A stretch of DNA of 64,000 nt from Tamarix chinensis (taxonomy: Eukaryota > Streptophyta > Magnoliopsida > Caryophyllales > Tamaricaceae), in assembly GCA_030549775.1 (NCBI GenBank), contig CM060174.1, positions 51,958,707 through 52,022,706 of the forward strand, written 5' to 3'. The translations under genes and the position numbers were made by a program. This document shows, piece after piece, positions 32,840 through 44,039 of this stretch. Position 1 is the stretch's first letter. The number at the start of each line of letters is the position of its first letter. Under the pieces are notes generated by a model. That model was not told the origin of the DNA. It ran no database searches and worked only from the letters and a program-made list of their open reading frames with translations.

Positions 32840-35049
32840 TGTAATAATCCAAAATTTTGTTGAACCAAATCCCCTATACTTAATATCATAATTGAAATCT
32901 AACCTTGATAGAATTTACTTTTAGCCTCACCCTAATTCTTGTATCCTAAAATCTTAACCTAAACCTAATCTTTGATCTGCGAAATTATATTCTTATCCTA
33001 ACCTTATTCCTAATTGATTTGTATATTTAATCTTACCAAATTTTAGCTAATCAAAACTTTAATTTAATTCTAACTTAACCTTTTTTTCCATTTTATTTTC
33101 TTTCTTCTTTGCTCCTTTCTTCCTTTTCAGTACCGATTTCTTCTCCTCTTTCTCTTGCATGTGTTTATCTTACCACCAACCACATATAAATATCACCTCA
33201 CCTTAACTTTGTTGAAATTTTTTTTGCCATCCCTCAACCTTGCCATGACTTTCTTCTTCCTTTGCCATACCCATGATCATCCCTCTACCCATCTATCAAT
33301 TTGTCTGCATCCTCCTCATTTGCACACCACCATGCACATACATATATATACTCCTCCATCTTTCTCTTCCTCCATCATTTGTTTTCCTATTTTTGCCCAA
33401 ATTTATGTCGAGCAACCCACTGCCTAGATCCACTTTATTCCTCTTCTTTCTTCTTCTTCCTCTTTCCCCTACTATGTTAATGAGTCAAGCACCACCATCA
33501 CAACCGTGTGCCACCATAGCCTCCAAGCACCACCTAAAGCTTGGTGGATCAACCACCATGACCATCCCATAACTCCCCCTATCGTTGCCAACTGTCGATG
33601 TTGACCACCATTGTTTTTCCGTCTTCTTTCCTAGCATCTGCCATATTTTTGTGAGGCGTATAGCTAAAAAAGGTCTCTTGCATAGCTATGGACCTCTTTT
33701 TTTCCTTTTCACATGCCTATGCATGCTAGAATGGTTCGCCAGTGCACACTCACATAGCTCACATACTGCCTTCACACGCCTATGTGTCCCTGTTCGTTAT
33801 TATCTGTGTGATTCATTACTTGAGCACGACTATGCCTTTTCACATAGCCTACCTTAACAGGATCCTAGCCCTCGACTTGGGTGTGCACTATCTTTTGCAC
33901 GCCCATGCAGCCCCCTCTTTTTGGTTGTGCACCCTCTTTTACACCCCTAAACCTTATCCAAACACCACGAAAATTTCACCATCATACCACCATTCATCCC
34001 ACCACACTTCCACGTAACTCGGAGGAGGAGGTTTAGGATTTATGTGCTTAGAGCCTTGTGTCCTTGTTAGTAAGGATACTAATCAATGTTTCAGGGTTTT
34101 GTGTTAAATTCTTGCATGGCTATGTGTATTATCATGATATTGTTGTTATATGATGGAATATATGTCATTAATGATATGTTATGATAATATGGATTTATAT
34201 GATAGAAAGGAAGTAAGAATGGGCAAGATGTGCTTATATAATTTTGTTACACTAATTCTTATTTGTGAAAAAATGTAACTTATGGAATAGTAATTTGGGC
34301 CAAATAAATTATGATAAGTGGGAAATTAGTATATTTAAGACGTATGAAGATAAATGAAGGATTTAGAAAATAATGGTTTTTGAAATATAAGACTTTCATA
34401 AAATAAGTGTATTTTTGTCAATATGAGTTAATATAAAATTTTTGGTATTTTAATGTGTTAGGTGGATGATATTAGGAGAAGTCTTTGTAGTGATTACTTA
34501 ATGTCGTAGGTTCCTCAAAATGAGATAATGGCCTAATTGGGGTATAATAACCTTAAAATGGTAATATTATTATCCCATGTGTAAATCCCTTGAGCTAGAC
34601 CACAAATTTTGGATATGTTGTTAATATTGGTACTTTAAGAATGTTTATTAAATTTGGGTAATCATATGAGTCTTATGGGAAGAGTTATGGCTAATTAGTG
34701 AAATTAAGGATTCAGGATCTCTATAAATAGTAACTTTTGGGATAGGACTATAATTGCATTTGTGAGACATGGGCATTGACTATAAATTTCAAGTATATTA
34801 ACAATGATAATATTTTAGAAGGATATACTATATTTGGTGATTGAATGGCCAATATAAGAAAATTTATTCTAGCTATGTAAAATTAAGGTTTGAGGAAATT
34901 AAGCATCTTATCTCTAGAGATCGACCTTATGAGCTGCATGATGTGATTATTTTGTTTATTATGTTTTGTACTTGAAAATCAATCATGAATAAGATAATAA
35001 TCATTTAAAGTGAAAGATCACATGAGTAGGGCTAAGGTGATATTTTATA

Positions 35050-35570
35050 TCCTTCCACCGGATGATAATAGTGGCTTGAGAATATTTTACCCCAAGAAGG
35101 TGTTTAAATCTATTCCACCGGATTAAGAATAGTCGCACTTTTAACTCTTAGAAATGATATCTGATCTGTCCAGTTTGATTTGAACCTAATCTTTATTCCC
35201 AGTCTAGGAAGAAGGAAGTTGAAAGAGAGAAGTGCGAAGTCACTCTATATTTTCGAGCAAGGTTTTTTCTAGCTCGAGATAACTTTGTGACTTGACCTGT
35301 ATGACATTCAACCCTTGCTCATCGTGAATGAAAATATAAATTGTATAACCTATGGATAAGACACTAATGACTTCAAGTGGAAGAGTACATGAATTTGGAC
35401 AAAGCTGATGTTTTATATTCATTCCACTAGATGCTAATTATGGCTCAAGAGCATTTTGTGTTAAGAAGGTGATACTTTTAGATCTATTCCACAAGATGAT
35501 AATAGTGAATTAGGTGTGTTTTCCTGAGAAGATGATTCAGACCATTCCACCGATTTAATAATAGTGTAGT
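35050..35570 (+). repeat. Array of CCACCGGATGATAATAGTGG motifs, 3' LTR
   Basis: Copies near 35053, 35115, 35421, 35488 and 35546, separated by the hairpin-bearing insertion after the second copy. It is less decayed than the array in the 5' LTR. Confidence 0.75.
35135..35320. other. Insertion unique to the 3' LTR, with fold-back structure
   Basis: The 5' LTR lacks this segment: its sequence passes from the second motif copy straight to CATTGTGAAAGAAAATATA. Inside, AAGTCAC (35237-35243) pairs with GTGACTT (35287-35293), and CGAGC (35254-35258) pairs with GCTCG (35272-35276), nested with equal 10-nt spacers. It could be a small fold-back element or a segment lost from the 5' LTR. No coding content. 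Confidence 0.6.
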
Positions 35571-35713
35571 TCCAGAACTCAGTGTATATAAAAGAATGAA
35601 AATGATTATATCTAATAAAGAGGTTTGGATTGGTATTTTATCTTATGAGATTTTTCATAGATTTAATGTGTACTCATCTTTAGTTTTGAATGCATGTTTT
35701 TTATCTATATCTT

Positions 35714-35780
35714 GTTACCTTGCTCAGTACATAGCGTATTAACCATCCTATTCTTGGGTGTTGCTCATTCCTATAAGCAA
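35714..35780 (+). promoter_or_regulatory. LTR conserved block with stem-loop, copy 5
   Basis: It starts GTTACCTTGCTCAGTACATA. The stem-loop at 35725-35741 has arm CAGTAC, loop ATAGC and arm GTATTA. It is followed by a GGTGTTGCTCATTCC segment. Confidence 0.6.
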
Positions 35781-36204
35781 GAGACCCTAATTCTTCTATG
35801 CAAGTCTTTGAAGATCCTCTAGATGACTTTGCTGCTTTTAATGTAATATGTGGGGATGAATGACCTTTTATCTATACTATGTGTTTGGGTGAAGATTTAT
35901 GTTATCTGGTTGAAGTATTTAATCGGATACCTTTTTGGACTCTTTGATCCATGGTATCCCTTAGTTTATATTTTATTATTGTAATTTGGAGTTAACCTCC
36001 AAACTTGTATTGTATTTATAAAAGTTTCTTTCATTTCTAATTACCTTATTTTACTATGAATAGTTTTAGCCTTGTGATTGGTGTAAGGATAGTTGGGCAA
36101 TCAAGACTTATATTAATTTGGTGGTAATACCTAGTATTATACTTATATGGTTCCGCTATAAAACGAAATTTTTTCAGTAGTAAAATTTGGGGTGTTACAA
36201 AAAC

Positions 36205-36651
36205 AAAGTAAGAAAAAATAGATACCTCGAAACTAAAAAATAAGGTAGATGAGCAATCACACAAGAAAAAACTATTGGAAAATCTCATATGGTTGCCAAT
36301 ATCTACTTGTAGAATATAAACTTGACTTACCTTTACACTCTATGGTTTGTAACTCTAAAGATATGTAATTATCCAACCAAAACCCTTTTACATATAATGT
36401 TCTAGTCAACTATGAAAACCTCAGAAGATCATCAAAAGGGGAACCAATACAACAAAAGCATAATTTAATGGGGCAACTATCCCCTTAAAAGGGGAAAAAC
36501 TAAGATAGCTAGTTATACATCACATCAAACACACAAAGGCCACATATGTTACCCTAAACACACTCCTCACGACTAATTTGGTACATTAAAACCAAAATAG
36601 AAGAGACTTAAATTTTTTTAATATTTTGAAACCAAAGGTCAAATATCAATT
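36205..36651. other. Short spacer between two LTR elements
   Basis: 447 bp of AT-rich sequence without coding similarity. Joined across the Tekay insertion it continues the 64-bp segment 24728-24791, so it is the original target DNA between LTRs D and C. I see no further structure. Confidence 0.5.
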
Positions 36652-37468
36652 TGTAACACCCCCTTTTAGCAAAATATAATTTGTTTAAAAATACTTTTAG
36701 GGAAAATTAAATAAGAAAAATAGGCTATTACCACCACATCCAACAAATTGAAGGTACAACCCATACCTAATAAAGGACAAATGGTAGACTAAAAGTAAGC
36801 TTATATGTAGTGAGCAAACAGGGTTGTCATATAACACAACACGATAAAAAAACACCGGGAGAAAATATAAAAAGGAGAAAGGGGATAAGAGCTCAATAAA
36901 ATTGAGACATGTATTCTAACTACTACCTGATAACTCTAATCCCAATCTAGCCTAATGAAAAGCTACAAAATAATAATTTCACCTACACCAAACATCTAAA
37001 AGGTGTAGCACCCAATATTATCCTTGTATTGAGTAAACATAACCAATTCAAAATGATAACATGCTCACATTAGTTATACATGTACATGTTGAAAGTGGTA
37101 GATCATACTAAAAGCTGATTTCATAATAAAAAATTAAAAGATGCTTAGATTTAGAAGAATAAACAAATATATAAATTTGGAATGCATTATACATTTTAAA
37201 TTATTCATTTTTATTTATAATATTTATATTGTTCATTACTATTCATACTATTTATCAAAACCCTGGAAATCACATAAATTCTTTGATTAATATAAAAATC
37301 AGAGAATTTGACATTAAACACTGATAACATGGACACAAATACACAAGTGAGGTGCACTCATTATTATTTCCATGTTTACATCATAACACCATACATCAAA
37401 TTTCACATTATTAGGATATCATACTTCCATCTATATTAAAGTAACAATTTTTTTACATTCTCTATCTT

Positions 37469-37790
37469 TTGTACCCAGATACTGATGAAGGAGCATCTAA
37501 TGAATCTAATGATTGTCATGTTCATCTTAATTCTCAAGGTGAGGAAGAATTAGCTTTCTTAATGTTGGATCCTATCATGTCAAATATTCTTGATAATTTG
37601 TATATACTTAGAATTGAAAACAGTTCAAGTTATTCTTGTAGGTATGTCACATATTTGCAAGAAGAAGATGTTAATACACTTTAATGTGTACACGTATTCA
37701 AAGCATGCAAGACTATGGCATACATGGGATGATACTTTACAACAAGAAGATAAGGTGATGATTCTCATTAGTTGTATTAACTTGTTTTAA
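37469..37790 (+). pseudogene. Unidentified coding fragment inside the LTR C insert
   Basis: I do not recognise this protein. An open frame of about 70 codons (37472-37684) has ordinary, non-low-complexity composition: an acidic start (YPDTDEGASNESNDC), then EEELAFLMLDPIMSNILDNL and an SYSCRYVTYLQEEDVNTL end. Directly after its stop another frame continues at 37681-37790 (VYTYSKHARLWHTWDDTLQQ), so a frameshift within a longer ancestral frame is possible. There is no Met at the left edge; the frame begins at the insert junction after a ttttgtacccag sequence that looks like a splice acceptor. It may be a captured host exon, or the 3' end of an unrecognised retroelement. The codon composition differs from the surrounding LTR. 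Confidence 0.4.
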
Positions 37791-38335
37791 ACCCTAACTC
37801 TAAGTGTATTTTATGTAAGTTAGGGTTTGATATAATTTTATGTATGTATCATAGTTAATTGTATAGCTTTGTAATATTAATCCTTAGTATCATTTAACCA
37901 ATGATATTATGATTAGGATTAAGTGTTATGTGGTCTTAATTCAACCAATATTAATGGGCTTGAATTAAGGATAAGTGTCGGCTGATTGAGCTTGTTCAAT
38001 CTGCTAGACTTTCCTATATATACACCTCTTGTACGCATGAAATCATAAGATGAAATATATAGAATTTGAATACAACTTTGAGCACAGATGGGCTGCATCT
38101 ATCTCTCTCATTTTGAGTTGTCATTGAGCAAGGAAAAGTCTAGGACATTACCTTCCTCCATTGATCTCAACCTTTGACATTTTTGAAACTTGATTCAAAC
38201 CCATCGAACCAACCTGTCTTTACAACCTATTTTCTTTGATTATAATCCATATTAAACCCTCATTTCTTTTGCTTAATTTTGTGGGTGACATCTTCAACAC
38301 ATTAGTCTTAGATCCAACATTCCTCTACTTTGATT
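37479..38335 (+). mobile_element. Insert in LTR C (about 0.86 kb, boundaries approximate)
   Basis: LTR B has no counterpart for this segment, while sequence on both sides aligns with it. It holds the coding fragment at 37469-37790, an AT-rich non-coding part with TAGGGTTTGATATAATTTTA, a TATA-like CCTATATATACACC at 38012-38025, and a C/T-rich end. A coding 3' end followed by a TATA-bearing segment would fit the 3' portion of an LTR element. A gene fragment with its 3' flank is the alternative. I found no clear target duplication. Confidence 0.45.
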
Positions 38336-38389
38336 TATGCATCATATACATTAGGCAAATTATATATTGTAAACATTTATCTCCTATAT

Positions 38390-38640
38390 CGAAGGAATAT
38401 CCATTCATTAAAATTTAAGAATCATTTATATCTCATGTCTGATGAATATCAGTTAACTGTCACTGTAATTACTTTCTAATAGAACAATTTATCACTAGTG
38501 CTACAAGGGAATCCAAGTGATGTTTTCCATAAAGACTAAGGATCTTATTGAACATGATATCCTATACAACAAAGGCATCATGTAACAATCCCTTTTGCTA
38601 TAAGGGCATCACTTAACTATTTCAAAGTGCATATGACATA
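38390..38640. repeat. Short motif array in LTR C
   Basis: Variants of AGGCATCATGTAACAAT and GGGCATCACTTAACTAT near 38395, 38430, 38575 and 38610, matching the array at 19420-19710 in LTR B. Confidence 0.6.
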
Positions 38641-40989
38641 TGGATCCTCCTACTATTTTGGTCACCCAACCCTTAATTATCGGTAACCCCTATAGACCCC
38701 ATATTTTACCTATAGAGTAGAGACATCCCCAAATACCATACAAGGCATTAGCACTATTTGAATGAGCACTCAGTGACCAAACCAAGGCTAATTATATGGT
38801 TTATACCTCCTAGGCTATAAGTGTGATCTCTACTATAATGGAAAAAAATCTTACTAATTTAAAATATAATATTTCAATTTAAATCAACCATTTTATTATA
38901 TATTTTAAAAAATACCAACCTAAGATAAACCCACACGCTAATTTTAGAAAAAAGGTACTATTTATAAAAATACCATTCATGTGCATCAAAATTGTGCCAA
39001 TAAAATCTTATTTAAAAATTATTTATTAATAGGATTTACTATTCAAAAAGGTCAAATAAAAATTCAAAGTTAATTATTCACCCTAAATATCTAACTAAAA
39101 GCATTTATATAATAAATTAACATTGTAGCTCTCATTTTCCATTATTAAAAAAATATACCTAAAATAGTAAAAAAAAACCCTAAAACTAAATATTAAGCAT
39201 ATCTAATCAATAATAACCATTCTAGAATAAAAATCAATTAAAGTTTTTAAATTACTTGCAAAATGACCATTACATCCCTAATCCATCAAAATAGTGAAAA
39301 TAACATTAATCCTAGCACATAAAGATCTAATTCACTAAAATTTTGCATAATAGTCATTGAATACTTTATGAACACATTAGAACATGAATAATTTTAGAAA
39401 AAAACATAGCACACATGTACATGGAAAAAATTCCCTTTTTCATTCTAAAACATCATTCCATCAAATTTAATTTTACTACTCAAATTAAGACTTTAAATAT
39501 ATTAAATCGAATCTATTAACTTTATATATGTAATGGAAATATCAAAACTTCATAAAAAAACCAAAATTACCATATAAATATACCAAAATTTCATAAAATT
39601 ATGACACACTCTAAACATAATCATATCCAAATTTAAGCTAAATGAAAAATAACCTTAGCAACCTTAATAAGATTCTCTTATAATATGAAAATAATCATCT
39701 AATAAACCAACCAAAATTGGAAAATATGGAATAACCACTACATCAACACATATAATTATGATAACACTTCAAATAATATCTACATTTAGTTTGAATATGT
39801 TTACCTAGAGCTATCAATCACAAAATCTTTCCTTACCATACATGCACCAAAATATCTACAACATGCAAAATCCCATCCAGAACTAACAAGAAATCAAAGG
39901 AATTTAGGTATGAACAATAAAGGAAGTAGGAAAGTAAGGGAACCACTAAATAAAAGGGAGAAAAATAGAGCTAATATGGTTGCTTGTCTATGTATATGGA
40001 TGGAAATAAGTTAAAAGAACAAGTTAACCTTTATACATTTAGAGATATTTAGTAACTTAAAGTGTATAATAATGAAAATATCTAAGAAAAATATAGAGTT
40101 CAAGCCTTATGGAATTAAAAATTCCTAAGGGTAAATAAAAAGTGTTTTCAACTTATTTTAGAAAATTTTGGAAGTTAAGAATAAGTTTTAAATAGTTATG
40201 TTAGGTTTTGTGTAGAGAAAATCAAGTTTCTAGGGCTATTTATGTTTAAAATTTGAAAAATTTATATTTAAAGGTAAAAAATAATTAAAATAAACTTTAT
40301 TTTTTTATATAACTTAAATATTCCAACATATAAGTATCCCTATTGTTTTGTGACTTTTTGTTGGTTAGAAAATCTATTTTGGAGGTTATAATGCAAGTAA
40401 GGGTAAAAAGGATTATGAATAGTATTTTTTTCCTTTAATGTCTCTATTTAAATCTTTGAAAAGATCTAAGAGACTCAAGAAAATATCATGGAGATAAAAT
40501 ATGATAAAATTACAATGATTTAGAAAAGATCGATGACCAAAACTAGCTCGAAAGTTTCATAGAACCTAAATTCATTAGGAGAAATAAGACAATATTAACA
40601 TATTTTTTGAAAATGTAACAAGGATATCAATTTTTTTAAATGAAGTAAAAATGTATTTAAAATAAGATACATTTATTTATAAATAATAAAAATCATGATT
40701 AAATTAGGGTTTCAAAATAATAGGTATTAAACTTTCTATCTCTCATTGTTTGTGCATGTACTCGTTTGAAATAATGTAGTATAAGTATTAGTACAACTTC
40801 CTCGTACTAAGTACATTATAGAACCTCTAGAGAAGCAACACACTCACTTTACAATAAATCATATAGGGAAAAGAATCATGCATAAAACATGCAATGATAT
40901 CAAAAATGATATGATTTTATGTTATATTAATGCTAATAGTAAAATATACATAACAAAAGAACAAAACATGTGAATGCTTGAGATAACAA

Positions 40990-41538
40990 TGTTTGAGTTT
41001 TGACTAGGTATTTTTGCACAATATAAAATTGTGTTGGTCTGTGCAGGTGTTGGAGAAGTTTAGTGTAGTTTGGATTTTTTTGTGAGAAATACGGGAGTAT
41101 TGCGTTAATAAACACATAATATGTTTCTCTATAGAATTTTTGATGTCTTTTGGGAAAAAGTCAAAAGTAAGAAAATAAACACGGGGGGTTCCATGTTTCA
41201 AAAACATGGACCGTGTTTTTGATATATTTTTAAAGCACATTGCTTTGCTTCATAGGATTTTTTCTTTTATAAAAGGAGGAATGTTGAAACCCTAGTTGTC
41301 AATAGTCGAGAATCCGAACTTCTTATTCTTCTCCATAGAATTATCCCTTCAAATAGAATTATAGATTTGTGTAATTGATTGATTGATTGGTTTAATCATA
41401 TTGTAATTACTCAAGAGCACAAATAAAGATATCTATTTTTTTTCTTGAGTTGTTCTATTTTGTGTTTGATTTATTAATTAAGCATAATCTTGTTAATCTC
41501 AATATGGTGTGGATCTCTCTAAATACACACTATTTCCA
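40990..41538 (+). mobile_element. 5' LTR of the copia element
   Basis: It starts TGTTTGAGTTTTGACTAGG and ends near ATTTCCA. It matches the 3' LTR through GTGTTGGAGAAGTTTAGTGT, the ACACGG stretches and the TTATTCTTCTCCATA segment. TATA box TATAAAAGG at 41268-41276, followed 20 bp later by GAAACCCTAG. The exact end is set by the distance to the primer site and is uncertain by a few bases. Confidence 0.85.
41268..41276 (+). promoter_or_regulatory. TATA box of the copia 5' LTR
   Basis: TATAAAAGG, a good match to the plant consensus. The 3' LTR has TCTAAAAGG at the same place (about 44317), so its promoter has lost the second base of the box. Confidence 0.7.
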
Positions 41539-41546
41539 TAATAATT

Positions 41547-41558
41547 TGGTATTAGAGT
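41547..41558 (+). other. Copia primer-binding site (initiator-Met tRNA)
   Basis: TGGTATTAGAGT matches the standard TGGTATCAGAGC at 10 of 12 positions and lies just after the 5' LTR. Confidence 0.85.
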
Positions 41559-41587
41559 TGTGATGTTGAAGAGATCTAATTATTGAG

Positions 41588-42330
41588 ATGGGTACAAGAT
41601 ATTATATTGAGAAGTTTAATAGATATGTCAATTTTGAATTAAGGAAATTGAAGATTCTAGTGATCCTAATTTAGAGTACATTGGAAAAGTCTTTATCTGG
41701 TCATTTGAACAATCCAGAATTGATGATGGGTGATAGATTTGATGAAGTAGATCTAAAGGCCCTCTCCACTATATAACTATAGTTATCTAGCAAGTTTTTG
41801 TAGGAAATGACAAAAGAATTAATAGGTGCAGCCTTATGGTTGAAGCTGGAGTCATTGTATATGCCAAAGTTAGTACTAAATTGGATACTATTAAAAAGTC
41901 AACTTCATGACCTGAAATTAGGAGATATTCAATCTTTGAAAAGTTATCTGGATGAATTTAACTCTATTGTTATGGATTTATATAATATTGATGTTAAATT
42001 TGACGATGAAGATTTTGCTATTATGTTTCAAGAATTTTCATGAGACTATTTTGTATGGGAAGGATAAGTTATTCCTTGAGAATGTGAAATCCTCCTTTTT
42101 ACAATAAGAGTTGATTGATAGTTAGTTGACTAGTAGTGGTACTTTAGAGGACTCATATAGTGAGGGATTGGTAGCTAGGGGGAGGACACGTGAGCAGGGT
42201 TTTAGTGAAAAGAAGATGTCCAAATCTAAGTTAAAGAGTTGGGATAATAATTTGACATGCCATGGCTATCACATGAAAGGCCATATTAGGAGATACCATC
42301 CCAATAGGAAGTCTACAAATACTAATAATG
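41588..42330 (+). pseudogene. Copia Gag remnant
   Basis: Gag packages the element RNA. The start MGTRYYIEKFN (41588) fits the copia Gag N-terminus. One open frame at 41807-42043 holds the UBN2-type core: LWLKLESLYMPKLVLNWILLKSQLHDLK followed by LKSYLDEFNSIVMDLYNIDVKFDDED. The zinc knuckle at about 42256-42306 reads CHGYHMKGHIRRYHP. The family pattern CX2CX4HX4C keeps only the first Cys and the His in place; the other two Cys are Tyr and His. Stops at about 41774 and frameshifts near 42040 break the frame. Confidence 0.88.
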
Positions 42331-42379
42331 GTGTATATGATGAGTGTGATGCTACCATAACTAAGGGTAATGATGATGG

Positions 42380-42960
42380 TGATATATTGACTGTGATAAA
42401 TGGACATACCAGATTGATTGATATGTTGATTTTAGATTTTGAGTGCTCCTACCATGTATTCCCAATAGAAGGTGGTTACAAACATATAACTTTATTCGAG
42501 ATGGAGTTGTTGTCTCGGGAAATTCTGCTTCATGTAGAGTTGCTAGGATTAGGACTATGGGGGTGAGGATGCATGATGGTGTGGTGAGGATACTGTATGG
42601 TATTTGTCATGTTCTTGAAATGACCAAAATCTTGATTTCACTATGTTCCTTGGAAAACAAAGGTTATATATATGTCATTGAGTATGACTTATTGAAGGTT
42701 ACAAAAAGGGTTGTGGTGGCGATTATTGGCAAGTTGGTAGGGACATTATATAAGCTTTGTAGCATAACTATTGAGGGTGTAGTTGGGGTGACATTGAGAG
42801 TGTGTGACTCAACTATTTTTGGCCTTGATTTGATACGATTGAGACATCGTAGTATCATTGGCACAACTTGGGGGTCCTTATGCTCTGACCCGACTATTTC
42901 TAGATCTATTACCTTTTGTGTGTCTAAATTCCTTCTTAACCAAAAGGTGGAGTAGGAGAG
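42380..42960 (+). pseudogene. Copia protease and pre-integrase remnant
   Basis: The protease start is at about 42423-42470 (MLILDFECSYHVFP): the family ILDSGCSxHM triad DSG has become DFE. The frame shifts and continues at 42443-42955 with the pre-integrase region: MGVRMHDGVVRILYGICHVLEM, LISLCSLENKGY and KVTKRVVVAIIGKLVGTLYKL, the order seen in Tork-type copia. The GAG-pre-integrase zinc finger and catalytic core are absent; the reading stops near 42955 and an acidic linker-like segment follows (42985-43080, DIDGTDSSTDEELGQQ). The minus-strand frame over 42664-42981 is a shadow. Confidence 0.85.
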
Positions 42961-43239
42961 CCTGTTGTTTGTTTTAAACAAGGTGCAAGTTATTGTTGAT
43001 ATAGATGGTACAGATTCTTCTACCGATGAGGAACTTGGGCAACAAATAGAGAAATTGAGAATTGATTTAGGTAGATCTAGTTATGCACTTTATACAACTA
43101 TTAGTAATGGTATGTAAGAGCTAGTGTTAGACTCGGAGGATATTTTGGGTGTTATTCAGCCTTATGGTATTTTTCTAGTGTTGGTGAGGAGATGTGGTAG
43201 CTTTGGTGGACTTAAACATTAGTATGTGATGTTTCATTG

Positions 43240-43985
43240 GTTATTATTTTGTTGTGTGCTTATGATTTTCTTATTGCATCAAAAGAAATGTTTGAGGAGA
43301 AGAAGCTGAAGAATTTAGATGTGCCCTAATCCAAAGCAGTTGTGGTGGCTTGCTTAGTTACTAGTCTGTACTCTATAGCTATAAGATTCTTGATGTACGA
43401 TGTGATCAATACATACTACTATAGTGCCTTGGTGGCAAGCATGTCTATTGTGAATCTCTTGAAGACACCTTGGTTAGGTGTGGTGTAGATTTTTTGGGTA
43501 CTTGGTACATACAATATCGACTTATATTGAGTATATGTTGTTGACTATTCTATTGATGGCTTACTTTGATCTTGATTGTGGTCCTGATGATAAAAGGTAC
43601 ACTATTTTGGTAGTGTTTGACCTTAGAGGTTTTAAGGTTTTGTGTTTAGCTATGATAGAGGATTTTCAAGAAGCATTATGGCTTGGTTGTTTAGTATGAG
43701 AGTTTGGGTTTGGTCATGGTGCTCTAATTTTTCATGGTGATAGCTAGAATGCTATCTATTTGGAGAAGAATAAGAATTCTTTCCATTTTCGAATAAAGCA
43801 CATTGACATTAGGTAACACTTTATTTGGGGTATTGTTGTTGCAGGTAAAGTTGTGTTAGAGACAGTGGGTACCTTAAATAATCTAGCTCATATGCTAATG
43901 AAGCCACTAATTGTGGGTAAGTTTGAGTGTTTCTTATACATGATTGGTATTCATAGGCCATGAGATCATTTATTGGGCTAGGGTT
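43240..43985 (+). pseudogene. Copia RT (C-terminal) and RNase H remnant
   Basis: The RT palm is at about 43242-43285: LLCAYDFLIASKEM where the family has LLYVDDMLIASK, so YVDD has become CAYD. Downstream pieces are AIRFLMYDVINTYY (about 43379-43420, family SLMYAMVCTRPD) and the RNase H end. The RNase H end includes FDLDCGPDDKRYT (about 43565-43603), the EALWL segment (43672), HGDSxNAIYLEKNK (43735-43774, family CDSQSAIHLAKN), KHIDIR (43797-43814) and LNNLAHMLMKP (43874-43906). Stops and shifts are frequent. The N-terminal RT is missing. Confidence 0.88.
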
Positions 43986-44039
43986 TTCTATAGAGGTCTT
44001 TACATATTATGCATCACAAATACCGTGTCAAGGTGAAGA

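Larger units (their letters stand above)
32840..36199 (+). mobile_element. 3' LTR of the Tekay-type element (3360 bp)
   Basis: It starts TGTAATAATCCAAAATTTTG and ends ATTTGGGGTGTTACA, then the AAAAC duplication. It aligns with the 5' LTR (24797-27965) throughout, with many substitutions and small indels. It has better-preserved CCACCGG motifs (35052, 35113, 35545), the stem-loop block at 35714-35780, and an extra segment of about 185 bp at 35135-35320. The TATA-like run is at 33341-33350. Open frames at 33155-34017 are on the pyrimidine-rich segment and lack similarity. Confidence 0.93.
24792..36204 (+). mobile_element. Complete but inactive Tekay-type Ty3/gypsy retrotransposon (11.4 kb)
   Basis: A 5-bp duplication AAAAC (24792-24796 and 36200-36204) brackets two direct LTRs (24797-27965 and 32840-36199) and a 4874-bp interior. 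The interior has gag, protease, RT, RNase H, integrase and a chromodomain, all in the plus direction. Chromodomain plus LTRs above 3 kb is the combination known for the Tekay/Del lineage. The LTRs differ at many positions and by about 190 bp in length. All domains have stops or frameshifts and key residues are lost, so it is an old, dead insertion. Both target copies are still identical. Confidence 0.93.
36652..40731 (-). mobile_element. LTR C, minus orientation, with a foreign insert
   Basis: The left end is TGTAACACCCCC and the right end GGTATTAAA (decayed GGTATTACA). It aligns with LTR B over its whole length except for an extra block of about 0.86 kb at 37479-38335. Without it, C is about 3.2 kb, matching B. 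It shows the uninterrupted target CTAAT (36768-36772) that in B is occupied by the 9612-18762 LTR. No gag or pol is attached. Flanks do not form a target duplication. Confidence 0.72.

Noticed and set aside
37483..37498. A 16-base match between the LTR C insert and the minus strand at 6475-6490, with DEGAS in both translations
   Set aside because: In 64 kb of AT-biased DNA one 16-base match between distant sites is expected by chance, and similarity does not extend beyond it.
9492..40731. LTRs B and C as the two LTRs of a single large element
   Set aside because: They have the same orientation, but the DNA between them, once the nested elements are removed, is only about 0.5 kb and has no primer site, gag or pol.
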